From: an uncultured Acidovorax sp.
GTDB lineage: Bacteria > Pseudomonadota > Gammaproteobacteria > Burkholderiales > Burkholderiaceae_C
DNA: 64,000 nucleotides
Direction of reading: 5' to 3'
Assembly: GCA_913774955.1 (NCBI GenBank)
Contig: CAJYKV010000024.1
Coordinates: 186,001 to 250,000, forward strand
The position numbers and the translations under genes are program-made. Position 1 is the first letter of the stretch. Each line of letters begins with the position of its first letter. The notes beneath the pieces are model-generated. The model had not been told where the DNA came from, searched no databases, and was given only the letters and a program-made list of their open reading frames with translations. Of the stretch, positions 17,451 through 25,778 are shown one piece after another.

Positions 17451-18833
17451 ATGGATCCGCAACTCCTCAACGACATCGCCGTCGCGGCCGCCATGGGGCT
17501 GGTCGGCGCCGTGGTGTTCGCCGCCATCGGCCTGGTCTCGGGCACCGACGAAACCACCACGCTCGCACCGCTCACGCTGCTGGTGGTGCTGCTCGGCGTG
17601 CCGCCTGCCGGCGTGTTCACCTTCTTCCTGGCCGGCGCCGTCGCCAAGCACATGACGCATGCCGTGCCCACCGCCCTGCTCGGCATACCGGGCGACACGC
17701 TGGCCACGCCGCTGCTGCAGGACGCCAACATGCTGCGCAAGCTCGGCGTGCCGCACATCGCCCTGCGCAAGATGGTCTCGGGCGCGATCGTCGCGGCCTT
17801 CGTCGCCGTGCCGCTGGCCGTGCTCTTCGCCGTCATGCTCGCGCCGTTCGGCGCCGCCATCACCAAGACGGCGCCCTGGATCTTCCTGGCCGCCGCCCTG
17901 CTCATCGCCTACTTCTCGGCCGGCCGCTGGGCCTCGGTGGCGCTGCTGGTGCCCTTCGTGGTGGTGATCATCGCGCTGCAGGCGCTCACCGCGAAATACA
18001 ACGTGAAGCTCAGCATCAGCTACTTCCTCGGCATCGCCATCGGCCCGCTGATCGCCGACCTGTTCACCGTGATCGCGCCGGCCGGCCGCCAGCGCATGCT
18101 GCGCGACCAGGTGCGCCAGTTCAATCTGGCACCGGACGTGAAGGGCTGGTCGGGCTACTTCCCGAACCCGTTCAAGGTGATGGACCGCGTGCAGACCCGC
18201 TGGACGCTGATCACCGCCACCGTTTCCAGCGCCACCTTCGTGTTCAGCCCCGTCGCCATGACGGTGGTGCTGGGCGAACTGGTCGGCTCGCGCATCAAGC
18301 ACGCCTACCACCGCCTGACCACGGTGCTCAGTGCGCGCAACGGCGTGACCGAAGCCACCTACATCGCCGAGGCATTGATCCCGCTGATCGCCTTCGGCCT
18401 GCCGCTCAGCCCCGTGGCCGCCGGCCCGGCCGCGCCGCTCTTCAACGCGCCGCCGCGCTTCACCGTCGATGCCGCCACCGGCCAGACGCACAACCTGCAC
18501 AACCTGCTGAACCACTGGGAATTCCTGGGCTACGGCATGCTGGCCGTGCTGCTCGCAGCCGTGGTGTCGTACCCGTTCGCCATGAACTTCGCGCGCCGTG
18601 CGGCGCTGTTCATTTCGCGCCGGGTGAGCCACGAAGCGATCATCGCCACCTTCGTCGGCCTGATCATCGTCATCAGCGTGTGGGAGGGCCAGCTGCTGGG
18701 CCTGCTCGTGATCCTGACCATGGGACTGCTGGGCGGCCTGCTGTCGCGGAACTTCGGGTTCAACACCGGCGTGCAGTTCATGGGCTACTACACGGCGGTG
18801 CTGAGCGTGCCCGCCATCGTGAAGCTGTTCTGA
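17451..18833 (+). CDS. TctA-like large permease, putative mevalonate (or related acid) importer
   Basis: 460 residues with roughly ten to twelve membrane segments. The N-terminal region GLVSGTDETTTLAPLTLLVV, then HAVPTALLGIPGDTLATPLL, follows the TctA pattern of a glycine-rich first motif and a ‘P-T-x-L-x-G-I-P-G’ repeat. The second half repeats this topology (ALIPLIAFGLPLSPVAAGPAAPLF). No TctC-type periplasmic binding protein accompanies it. Because it directly follows mvaA and the small membrane gene, mevalonate is the most economical substrate. This is inference; the P. mevalonii transport gene is not something I can compare here. Confidence 0.75.
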   Translation: MDPQLLNDIAVAAAMGLVGAVVFAAIGLVSGTDETTTLAPLTLLVVLLGVPPAGVFTFFLAGAVAKHMTHAVPTALLGIPGDTLATPLLQDANMLRKLGVPHIALRKMVSGAIVAAFVAVPLAVLFAVMLAPFGAAITKTAPWIFLAAALLIAYFSAGRWASVALLVPFVVVIIALQALTAKYNVKLSISYFLGIAIGPLIADLFTVIAPAGRQRMLRDQVRQFNLAPDVKGWSGYFPNPFKVMDRVQTRWTLITATVSSATFVFSPVAMTVVLGELVGSRIKHAYHRLTTVLSARNGVTEATYIAEALIPLIAFGLPLSPVAAGPAAPLFNAPPRFTVDAATGQTHNLHNLLNHWEFLGYGMLAVLLAAVVSYPFAMNFARRAALFISRRVSHEAIIATFVGLIIVISVWEGQLLGLLVILTMGLLGGLLSRNFGFNTGVQFMGYYTAVLSVPAIVKLF

Positions 18834-18852
18834 GAGCCGCCGCGGACGCTGC

Positions 18853-18877
18853 GGCACGGCACGGCACGGCACGGCAC
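18853..18877. repeat. GGCAC pentanucleotide tandem repeat (five copies)
   Basis: Five perfect GGCAC units plus a partial sixth, 20 bases after the permease stop and 84 bases before the OsmC-family start. It is short; copy-number variation is conceivable but not shown. Confidence 0.7.
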
Positions 18878-18960
18878 GGCGTGGAGTGCGGTGAGGTGCG
18901 GTGGGCCGGCCCTACACTGGCGGCCCATCGCCACCCATCCTTGCAGGGAAAGAAGACCCC

Positions 18961-19440
18961 ATGGCAGAACACACCGCCACCGTCGCCTGGCAGCGCGGCA
19001 CCGACGATTTCCTGGACAAGCGCTACCACCGCGCCCACACCTGGCAGTTCGACGGCGGGGCCACGGTGGCAGCCTCGTCCTCGCCCCACGTCGTGCCGCC
19101 GCCCTACTCCGACGCGGCCGCGGTCGACCCGGAAGAAGCCTACATCGCCGCGCTCTCCAGCTGCCACATGCTGTGGTTCATGGACTTCGCCAGCCGCGCG
19201 GGCTTTCGCCTCGACAGCTACACCGACGCGGCCACCGGCACCATGGCGAAGAACGAAGCTGGCCAGGTCGCCGTCACCCGCGTGCGGCTGCGGCCCGTGA
19301 CGCGCTTCGACGCGGCGCACGCCCCCAGCGTTGAACAGCTCGAAGCCCTGCACCACCGCGCCCATGCGTCGTGCTTCCTGGCCAACTCGGTCCGCACGCA
19401 CATCGACTGCGAGCCGGTGCTGGAGATCAGCGGGGGCTGA
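18961..19440 (+). CDS. OsmC/Ohr family protein
   Basis: 159 residues from ATG 18961. OsmC-fold proteins reduce organic hydroperoxides with a pair of cysteines. Both are present: Cys in DPEEAYIAALSSCHMLWF (buried helix) and Cys in HASCFLANSV near the C-terminus. The N-terminal strand AEHTATVAWQRG and the extended loop PPYSDAAAVDPEEA are typical of the ‘OsmC family peroxiredoxin’ subgroup rather than Ohr. Followed by a hairpin terminator at 19486. Confidence 0.9.
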   Translation: MAEHTATVAWQRGTDDFLDKRYHRAHTWQFDGGATVAASSSPHVVPPPYSDAAAVDPEEAYIAALSSCHMLWFMDFASRAGFRLDSYTDAATGTMAKNEAGQVAVTRVRLRPVTRFDAAHAPSVEQLEALHHRAHASCFLANSVRTHIDCEPVLEISGG

Positions 19441-19485
19441 GGAGCCCGTCGTCAGCGGCCCGACGAGGGGCTCGCGCCCACCGAA

Positions 19486-19515
19486 AAAGCCCTCTGGCGA
19501 GGGCTTTGCTTTTTG
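19486..19515. terminator. Bidirectional hairpin terminator between OsmC gene and Gly-rich gene
   Basis: AAAGCCCTC, loop TGGC, GAGGGCTTT (19486-19507), with T-rich sequence (TGCTTTTT) on the + side and a run of five A on the other side, which reads as T on the minus strand. It can end both the OsmC gene and the minus-strand pair 19534-20045. Confidence 0.85.
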
Positions 19516-19533
19516 GAAAGACGGGCGGGGGCG

Positions 19534-19764
19534 TCAATCCTGGTGGCTGGCGCATTTGCCATCGGCCTTGCGGTAGCCCGGTCCGCCGCGCGAGCCGCAA
19601 CCGCCCCGGCTTCCTCCGCCGCCCGCGAACGCGGCGCGGCTCCGGCCATGCCCGCCGCCGCGCGACGAACCGCCGCCGCCTCGCCGGCCGCGCGCGGCGG
19701 CCTCACCAGCCACCGCCGCCAGAAGCGCAGCCATCAATGCAGAACCCAACAGACGGCGCTTCAT
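19534..19764 (-). CDS. Small exported Gly/Arg-rich protein
   Basis: 76 residues: MKRRLLGSALMAALLAAVAGEAAA is a clear signal peptide, followed by a Gly/Arg/Ser-rich stretch with GRRGGGGSSRGGG and a conserved-looking end, CGSRGGPGYRKADGKCASHQD, with two cysteines. Its ATG (19764-19762) overlaps the stop of the preceding gene in the sequence ATGA, so translation is likely coupled. A larger reading of this frame upstream is an artefact of overlap with the other gene. The YRKxDGKCASH ending resembles small secreted proteins of Burkholderiales; the role is unknown. Confidence 0.72.
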   Translation of the reverse strand: MKRRLLGSALMAALLAAVAGEAAARGRRGGGGSSRGGGHGRSRAAFAGGGGSRGGCGSRGGPGYRKADGKCASHQD

Positions 19765-20045
19765 GGCTCTTTCGTGCCTTCCTTGCCGGTATGCGGATTC
19801 ACGTTGCCCTTCGTGCTCCAGTTGTCCAGACGGGTTCCGTTGGGATTGGTGGCATGGCTCGGTGCCACGTAGGTCCCGTCCTTGCGGGTGTAGCCGCTCA
19901 CCGAGTGGCTGGAACCGTGGCTGCTGCTGGAACTGGAGCCGTAATGGCCTGCGGAGTGGCCGCCACCACCGTGGCCTCCACCGCCCTTGGCGATGGCGAA
20001 GGAGCACAGCGACAACGCCGCGACCAGGATCAGGGATTTCTTCAT
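19761..20045 (-). CDS. Small exported Gly/His/Ser-rich protein
   Basis: 94 residues from ATG 20045, with GAGAGGA ahead. Signal peptide MKKSLILVAALSLCSFAIA, then KGGGGHGGGGHSAGHYGSSSSSSHGSSHS, then a conserved C-terminal module, YTRKDGTYVAPSHATNPNGT followed by DNWSTKGNVNPHTGKEGT. This last module recurs in many small proteobacterial envelope proteins of unknown function. The His-rich segment could bind metal. It forms a two-gene unit with 19534-19764. Confidence 0.8.
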   Translation of the reverse strand: MKKSLILVAALSLCSFAIAKGGGGHGGGGHSAGHYGSSSSSSHGSSHSVSGYTRKDGTYVAPSHATNPNGTRLDNWSTKGNVNPHTGKEGTKEP

Positions 20046-20390
20046 GTTGTGTTTCCTCTCACGCCGAGAAAGGCGCAATTGCATCCTGCAGGGAAACATT
20101 GCGCGACACAAGGGTGAATACTCAAAGCCGTAGCGGCTTGTTCAGGCCCCATGTCGAAAAGCGCAAGGTGGGAGCGCTCCATGCCAAGGCACTCCCCGGC
20201 CGGCGCACTTGGCAGGTACGCAGGACCGGGAGTTCATGCAGCGCGCAGTCCCCTCAATGGCGGCGCGTGGGTCTGGTCCGTCATCGACAGATGGGCGATC
20301 GAAGCGCAGCTTCCCTGAGCGGGGAGTGACGGGCACGCTGGCTGCAGGCGTGGGACACCGGAGCCCCAACCAATGCACCCGGAAATGGAA
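20046..20390. other. Intergenic region, nothing recognised
   Basis: About 345 bases between the small exported-protein gene and the tRNA terminator. Open frames exist on both strands but lack ribosome sites, domain similarity or codon bias clearly above background. It should contain the promoter of the 20045 gene; no clear -35/-10 pair was assigned. Confidence 0.5.
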
Positions 20391-20414
20391 AAAGCCACCT
20401 GATGAGGTGGCTTT
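20391..20414 (-). terminator. Terminator downstream of tRNA-Val
   Basis: AAAGCCACCT, loop of four, AGGTGGCTTT; reading on the minus strand the stem is followed by a short T run (GGCTTTTTCC). It is located 77 bases beyond the CCA end of the tRNA. Confidence 0.8.
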
Positions 20415-20490
20415 GCTTTCACCAGGAAGTCCTGGATTTTTCCATCTTTTCCCGGTATGCCTGAAGTCTGGTCCACTTCAGAGGAAAAGT

Positions 20491-20567
20491 TGGTAGGCGC
20501 GATTGGACTCGAACCAACGACCCCCACCATGTCAAGGTGGTGCTCTAACCAGCTGAGCTACGCGCCT
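20491..20567 (-). tRNA. tRNA-Val, anticodon GAC
   Basis: 77 bases including an encoded CCA (TGG at 20491-20493 on the + strand). The minus strand folds as a standard cloverleaf: acceptor AGGCGCG pairs with CGCGCCT, the D-arm starts GCTCAG, the anticodon stem is CCACC/GGTGG with loop TTGACAT, and the T-arm loop is TTCGAGT. The anticodon GAC reads GUC/GUU valine codons. It lies 113 bases downstream of relA on the same strand. Confidence 0.97.
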
Positions 20568-20679
20568 GTGTGTATTCGAGAAGCGAGAGTATAGCAGCAA
20601 AAAAACGGCCGCCGGACAAAGTTGCGAAATCCGCTCCGCTGCAGGTCACCTCGCGCGACTTCCCACCGCTTCCCCCCCA

Positions 20680-22944
20680 TCAACGCCGCCGCGCCGACCG
20701 CACCCCCGGCACCGAGGCGACGATCGACAGCACCTTGTTCAGCCGCCCCGAGTCCGCGACCTCCACGGTGAAGGTCATCCACGCCGTACCCTTCACCGAC
20801 TGGGTCTGCACGCCGATCACATTGGTCTTCTCGCGGGCGAACACTTCCGAGATGTCGCGCAGCAGGCCCTGGCGGTCGGCGGCTTCCACGGCCACGTCCA
20901 CGGGGTAGAGCGCGCCCGTGTGGCCGTGCCCGCCGCCCTGCGCGTTCCCGCTGGCGCCACTGCTGCCGCCGCTGCCCCACTCCACCTCGATCACGCGCTC
21001 GGCGCTGCGTGCCGCCATTTCGCGGAAGTTGCTGCAGTCGGCGCGATGCACGCTCACGCCCTTGCCGCGCGTGACGAAGCCGCGGATCGGGTCCGGCGGC
21101 GCGGGCCGGCAGCACTTGGCCAGCTGGGTCATGAGGGAGTCGATCCCCACCACCAGCACGCCCCCCTTGGGAGCGCTCTCGTTGGTGCGCGCCTTCTTGA
21201 GCAGCAGGTAGTCGTCGGGCTGCAGCACCGGCTCGGGCGGGCGCAGCAGGGTCTCGATGGTGCGCAGGGAGAATTCGTCCTTGCCCACCACCTCGAAGAG
21301 CGCGTCGGCCGTCTTGAAGCCGAGCTGCACGGCCAAGTCATCGAGCCGGATGGCCGTCTTGCCTTCGCGCTGCAGGAGTTTTTCGACGGCCTCGCGGCCG
21401 CGCGCGACGGTTTCGTGCGTGGCCTGGGCGTTGAACCAGGCGCGCACCTTGGCGCGGGCGCGGTGGCTCGTGAGGTAGCCGAGATCGGCATTGAGCCAGT
21501 CGCGGGAGGGCCGGCCTTCCTTCACGGTGGTGATCTCCACCGTCTGGCCGTTCTGCAGCGGCGTGTTGAGCGTCACCATCGCGCCGTCCACGCGCGCCCC
21601 GCGGCAGCGGTGGCCCACGCTGGTGTGCACCGCGTAGGCGAAATCCACCGGCGTGGCGCCCTGGGGCAGTTCCACCACCTCGGCGTTCGGCGTCAGCACG
21701 TAGATGCGGTCCTCGAACAGGCCGCGGTGCTGCACCGCGCCGGACATGTCGCGCTCCCACGCGAGCAGTTGCCGCAGCACGGCGATCTTGGCGTCGTATT
21801 CGCTGCTGGCGGACACGCCCGCATAGCCCTTGGCGCCCGCTTCCTTGTACGCCCAGTGCGCCGCCACGCCGTGCTCGGCATGGTCGTGCATGGCCTGCGT
21901 GCGGATCTGGATCTCGATCGCCTTGCCGGCCTCGTCGCGCACCACGGTGTGCAGCGACTGGTAGCCGTTGGGTTTGGGCTTGGCGATGTAGTCGTCGAAC
22001 TCCGCATCGATCGGCTTGAAGTGCGAGTGCACCCACGACAGCGCGGCGTAGCAGTCTTTCACCGAGGGCACGACCACGCGCAGCGCGCGGATGTCGAACA
22101 CCTGGTCGAAATCGAGCGACTTGCCGCGCATCTTCTTGACGATGCTGTAGATGTGCTTGGGCCGGCCCTGCACGGTGGCGCTGATGCTGCGCGCGCGCAA
22201 TTCGGACTCGAGCCGGCCGCGCAACTGCTCCATGTAGACCTCGCGCTCGGCGCGCTTCTCGTCGAGCAGGCGGGCGATCTGCTTGTAGGTGTCGGGCTCC
22301 AGGAAGCGGAAGGAGAGGTCTTCCAGCTCCCACTTCATCTGCCAGATGCCGAGGCGGTTGGCGAGCGGCGCGAACACCTGCAGCGCCTCGCGCGCGATGG
22401 AGGGCGAGACGGGCCGCTTGCTGGCCGCGTAGAAGCGCAGCGTCTGCAGGCGCGATGCCAGGCGCAGCATGACCACGCGCAGATCGCGCGAGAAGGCCAG
22501 CAGCATCTTGCGCACGTTCTCGGTGTGCGTGGCCGGGTCGTCCACCACGTGGCCGGCGAGCTGCGCCTCGCGCGCATGGTGCTGCACGCGCATGAGCTTG
22601 GTGGTCTCCACCGCGAGCGTGGCGAAGTTCTGGCCGAAGGCCTTGGCGATCACCTCTTCGGGCCTGTTCAGGTGCGAGCAGGCGTGCACGAGGTAGCTGG
22701 CGGCCTGCATCGCTTCCGAGCCGCCGATGGCTTTCAGGATGGCGGCGACGGCCTCGGCATGGGCGAAGGTGTTCTCGCCGGTTTCCAGGGTTTCGGCGGA
22801 GAGAAGCGGCTCGGCGAAGGCCCGGGCGCGCGCGAGGGCACCGGCCTGCTCGGGCAGCGCGAGCGAGGTGGCGGCGATGAGCTGGGGCACGGCCTCCTGG
22901 CCGGCGAGGGTGTGCGGATGCTGCGGCGCGGCGACGCTTCTCAT
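20680..22944 (-). CDS. relA: (p)ppGpp synthetase RelA
   Basis: 754 residues. Ribosome-associated enzyme that makes (p)ppGpp when uncharged tRNA enters the A site. The N-terminal HD hydrolase domain is degenerate: the place of the HDxxED motif reads VHACSHLNRPEE, so hydrolysis is probably lost, which distinguishes RelA from SpoT. The synthetase domain follows (KKMRGKSLDFDQVFDIRALRV, then FDDYIAKPKPNGYQSLHT and IEIQIRTQAMHDHAEHGVAAHW). The TGS domain (IYVLTPNAEVVELPQGATPVDFAYAVHT), zinc-finger-like region (LAKCCRP) and C-terminal ACT domain complete the architecture. Its ATG overlaps the upstream hydrolase stop as ATGA. Confidence 0.96.
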   Translation of the reverse strand: MRSVAAPQHPHTLAGQEAVPQLIAATSLALPEQAGALARARAFAEPLLSAETLETGENTFAHAEAVAAILKAIGGSEAMQAASYLVHACSHLNRPEEVIAKAFGQNFATLAVETTKLMRVQHHAREAQLAGHVVDDPATHTENVRKMLLAFSRDLRVVMLRLASRLQTLRFYAASKRPVSPSIAREALQVFAPLANRLGIWQMKWELEDLSFRFLEPDTYKQIARLLDEKRAEREVYMEQLRGRLESELRARSISATVQGRPKHIYSIVKKMRGKSLDFDQVFDIRALRVVVPSVKDCYAALSWVHSHFKPIDAEFDDYIAKPKPNGYQSLHTVVRDEAGKAIEIQIRTQAMHDHAEHGVAAHWAYKEAGAKGYAGVSASSEYDAKIAVLRQLLAWERDMSGAVQHRGLFEDRIYVLTPNAEVVELPQGATPVDFAYAVHTSVGHRCRGARVDGAMVTLNTPLQNGQTVEITTVKEGRPSRDWLNADLGYLTSHRARAKVRAWFNAQATHETVARGREAVEKLLQREGKTAIRLDDLAVQLGFKTADALFEVVGKDEFSLRTIETLLRPPEPVLQPDDYLLLKKARTNESAPKGGVLVVGIDSLMTQLAKCCRPAPPDPIRGFVTRGKGVSVHRADCSNFREMAARSAERVIEVEWGSGGSSGASGNAQGGGHGHTGALYPVDVAVEAADRQGLLRDISEVFAREKTNVIGVQTQSVKGTAWMTFTVEVADSGRLNKVLSIVASVPGVRSARRR

Positions 22945-23912
22945 GGGCGGGTCTCCTGCACTCCCGCGGAGCCCTGCGCCTCACCGAACAGGAACCGCTC
23001 CACCACGTCGACCTGCTCCGCGGCCACCAGGGTCGGCGCATGGCCGACGCCGGGCCACTCGACCACGGGGGCGCGGGGGCCGCGCGCAGCCATGGCCTGC
23101 ACCGTGGCGGGCAGCAGCAGGTCGGATTCGGCGCCGCGCAGCACCAGGGTCTGCGCGCGGATCGCGTCGTAGAGCTGCCAGAGCTGGGCATCGCCGGCGC
23201 GTGAGGACTCGGGCGTGAGGTGCCGGAAATTCTCGGCGATGGCCGGGTCGTAGTGCAGGCGCACCGAGCCGTCCGGCTGCGGACGCAGCAGCGGCTCCGA
23301 CAGCGCCCGCCAGGCCTCGGCGGTGTGCGGGCCGAAGCCCGCGGAGACGGCGCGCAGCCCCTCGATCGCGGCCTCTGCGCTGGGGAACTCCACCACGCGG
23401 CCCACGTACTGCCCGATGCGCTGCAGCGCCGGCCATTCCAGCGTGGGGCCGACGTCGTTGAGCACCAGCCGGCGCACCGGCACGGGCAATGGCAGGTCCG
23501 GCTGGCCGCACAGCGCCATGCCGATCAGGCCGCCCATGCTGGTGCCGACCCAGTCGAGCGTGCCGATGGGGGCCTGGGCATGCACCTGGGCGAGCAGCGC
23601 CAGCATGTCGGCGGCATAGACGGGGATCTGGTAGTGCGCGGCATCGGCAAGCCAGTCGCTGTGCCCGCGCCCGGCCACGTCGGGGCAGACCATGCGGGCG
23701 TGCCGCGCGAGCCGGCGGGCCAGCACGTCGAAGTCGCGGCCCTGCCGCGTGAGGCCGTGCACGCAGACCACCACGTGGGGGTGGGCCGGATCGCCCGTGG
23801 CGTTCCATTCCCAGTACGCCATGCGGTGCCCGCCCTCGCCCTCCCCGGATGTGCCCTGGCGGGATGCCGCGGCACCCGGGCAATGTACGTAGTTCAGCGT
23901 AGGCTCTGTCAT
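22941..23912 (-). CDS. Alpha/beta-fold hydrolase
   Basis: 323 residues from ATG 23912. The fold is shown by HVVVCVHGLTRQGRDFD (oxyanion HG), CPDVAGRGHSDW, the nucleophile elbow WVGTSMGGLIG (Ser) and the late GVGHAPTL (His). Asp in LVLRGAESDLLLP completes the triad. The substrate cannot be read from sequence. Translationally coupled to relA (four-base ATGA overlap), an arrangement that suggests coexpression but not a shared function. Confidence 0.88.
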   Translation of the reverse strand: MTEPTLNYVHCPGAAASRQGTSGEGEGGHRMAYWEWNATGDPAHPHVVVCVHGLTRQGRDFDVLARRLARHARMVCPDVAGRGHSDWLADAAHYQIPVYAADMLALLAQVHAQAPIGTLDWVGTSMGGLIGMALCGQPDLPLPVPVRRLVLNDVGPTLEWPALQRIGQYVGRVVEFPSAEAAIEGLRAVSAGFGPHTAEAWRALSEPLLRPQPDGSVRLHYDPAIAENFRHLTPESSRAGDAQLWQLYDAIRAQTLVLRGAESDLLLPATVQAMAARGPRAPVVEWPGVGHAPTLVAAEQVDVVERFLFGEAQGSAGVQETRP

Positions 23913-23982
23913 GGCGGGCAATCGTCTCTGGGGCGCTCGATAATGGCCCTCCGTTCATCCTAATTCATTCGGAGACACCGGC

Positions 23983-24768
23983 ATGCTTCTCACCGGCAAG
24001 ACTGCGCTCGTCACGGGTTCCACCAGCGGCATCGGACTGGGCATCGCCAAGGCCCTGGCCCGCGAGGGCGCGAACGTCGTCCTCAACGGTTTCGGCGACG
24101 TGGACGCCCCCCGGGCCGAGGTGCTGGCCGCGGGCCAGGCGGCGGGCGCGCAGGTGGCCTACCACGGCGCCGACATGTCGCGCGTGGCGGAGATCGAGGA
24201 CATGATGAAGTACGCCGCCGCCCAGTTCGGCCGCGTCGACATCCTGGTGAACAACGCGGGCATCCAGCACGTCGCGAACGTGGAGGATTTCCCGGTGGAG
24301 AAGTGGGATGCGATCCTCGCGATCAACCTGAGCAGCGCCTTCCACACCACGCGGCTCGCACTGCCGGCGATGAAGGCCGCCGACTGGGGGCGCATCGTCA
24401 ACGTGGCCTCGGTGCACGGCCTCGTGGGTTCGGCGCAGAAGTCGGCCTACGTGGCCGCCAAGCACGGCATCGTCGGCTTCACCAAGGTGACGGCGCTGGA
24501 GACCGCGACCACGGGCGTGACCTGCAATGCGATCTGCCCGGGCTGGGTGCTCACCCCGCTGGTGCAGAAGCAGGTGGACGCCAAGGCGGCCGAACGCGGC
24601 CTCTCGAACGAAGACGCCACCCGCCTGCTGCTGGGCGAGAAGGAGCCGTCGATGCAGTTCACCACGCCCGAGGAGCTGGGCGGGCTGGCGGTGTTCTTCT
24701 GCTCGCCGGCCGCCGACAACGTGCGCGGCGTGGCGTGGAACATGGACGGGGGCTGGGCGGCGCAGTAA
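23983..24768 (+). CDS. bdhA: 3-hydroxybutyrate dehydrogenase
   Basis: 261 residues, classical short-chain dehydrogenase that interconverts D-3-hydroxybutyrate and acetoacetate with NAD, the last step of PHB reuse. The NAD motif is TGSTSGIGLGIA, NNAGIQH stabilises the fold, and the catalytic Ser (NVASVHGLVGS) with YVAAK supplies the triad. The stretch AICPGWVLTPLVQKQV and the end GVAWNMDGGWAAQ are characteristic of BdhA. It fits the PhaR-controlled polymer cycle found earlier in the window. ATG 23983 has CGGAG ten bases before it. Confidence 0.94.
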   Translation: MLLTGKTALVTGSTSGIGLGIAKALAREGANVVLNGFGDVDAPRAEVLAAGQAAGAQVAYHGADMSRVAEIEDMMKYAAAQFGRVDILVNNAGIQHVANVEDFPVEKWDAILAINLSSAFHTTRLALPAMKAADWGRIVNVASVHGLVGSAQKSAYVAAKHGIVGFTKVTALETATTGVTCNAICPGWVLTPLVQKQVDAKAAERGLSNEDATRLLLGEKEPSMQFTTPEELGGLAVFFCSPAADNVRGVAWNMDGGWAAQ

Positions 24769-24823
24769 GAGCGGCAACGACGCCAGGGGGTCGTGCGAGC
24801 CGCTCCAGGCCGTCCTTTGCGCG

Positions 24824-25543
24824 TCAGCGCAGTTGCACCGACCCCGAGACGTGGACCACCACCTGCGTCTTGCCGGCCTCGACCGGCATTCCCGAATCCA
24901 GGGAGCCCATCATGGTGACCGAGGATTTCATGGCCATCGCCTGCATGCGCGGCGCGGGCACCATCTCGTCGCCGTTGACCGACACCTCGCGCAGCGAATA
25001 GCCGGAAAAGCCGAAATCCTTGGCCAGCGAGGTCGCACGGTTCTTGAATTCCTCGATGGCCCGGCTCTGGGCCTCGCCCTGCACGCGGGCGCGGGCTTCC
25101 TTGGACAGACCGAACCCCAGTTGGCTGATGGTCATGGACTGGATGCGGCCGGCCACGGTGGTGATGCGGGCGAAATCGCGTCCTTCCAGCACCAGTTCGG
25201 CCCGGCCCTGCCAGCCGGTGACCTTGCCGTCCTTGTTGTAGCGAGGGGTGATGCCGAACTGGCCGGTCCGTACCTCCATCTTTTCCGGCTGCACATCGCG
25301 CTTGGCCTCCGCAAGGGCCGCATCCACCACCTGGCGCAACTGCGTCTGCACGGTCGCGGCATCGGCTCCCTCCTTCGTGGTGGCCAGGTTGAGCACCATC
25401 AGATCCTGCTGCACGTCCACCGAGCCACTCGCAGCGAGTTGAAGCACGTTCTGCGGTGCCGGGGTGACCACGTTCTGGGCAAAAGCCGTTCCCGATACGG
25501 ATGCGATGGCGCAAGCTGCGGCGAGGGGGGCGAGAAATTTCAT
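24824..25543 (-). CDS. Periplasmic SIMPL-domain (DUF541) protein
   Basis: 239 residues from ATG 25543, GGAG eight bases before. A signal peptide ends at GTAFAQ. The mature protein begins with LAASGSVDVQQDLMVLNLATT, the SIMPL/DUF541 opening, and ends in VVVHVSGSVQLR. Family members such as E. coli YggE are periplasmic oligomers linked to oxidative stress; the molecular function is unsettled. The frame runs further upstream without coding character. It is divergent from ompR with a 235-base gap that holds a long inverted repeat. Confidence 0.9.
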   Translation of the reverse strand: MKFLAPLAAACAIASVSGTAFAQNVVTPAPQNVLQLAASGSVDVQQDLMVLNLATTKEGADAATVQTQLRQVVDAALAEAKRDVQPEKMEVRTGQFGITPRYNKDGKVTGWQGRAELVLEGRDFARITTVAGRIQSMTISQLGFGLSKEARARVQGEAQSRAIEEFKNRATSLAKDFGFSGYSLREVSVNGDEMVPAPRMQAMAMKSSVTMMGSLDSGMPVEAGKTQVVVHVSGSVQLR

Positions 25544-25682
25544 GCAAGGACTCCCTGTCTTGGAAACATGGTGTGGATAAAAACCCCTGGCCGGTGGCCG
25601 CAGGGGAATGTGCGCCCACGGTAACCCACCCCACGGGCGCCCCGGATGAAGGCGCGATAACACGGCTGCTAGCCGCGGCAAA

Positions 25683-25762
25683 ATTTGTAACACTTGGTCA
25701 GGCCCGCGGGAAAAACCCGAACTTCGGGCTGCAAGCTGGTCAGAATTGGCTCTGTTACAAAT
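25683..25762. promoter_or_regulatory. 10-bp inverted repeat ahead of ompR, possible OmpR sites
   Basis: ATTTGTAACA (25683-25692) and its exact reverse complement TGTTACAAAT (25753-25762) flank 60 bases. GTAACA/TGTTAC cores occur in OmpR-family binding sites, and the second copy lies 16 bases before ATG 25779, so autoregulation is plausible. Confidence 0.5.
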
Positions 25763-25778
25763 AGGACCCGGGAAACTC

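Noticed and set aside
15396-18872. Very long open frame on the minus strand across mvaA and the transporter genes
   Set aside because: GC-rich antisense shadow; composition is His/Gln/Arg/Gly without domains, while the + strand has clear families.
18853-18877. GGCAC repeat as a phase-variation switch for the OsmC-family gene
   Set aside because: Only five units, lies 84 bases outside the coding region, and no promoter spacing effect can be shown.
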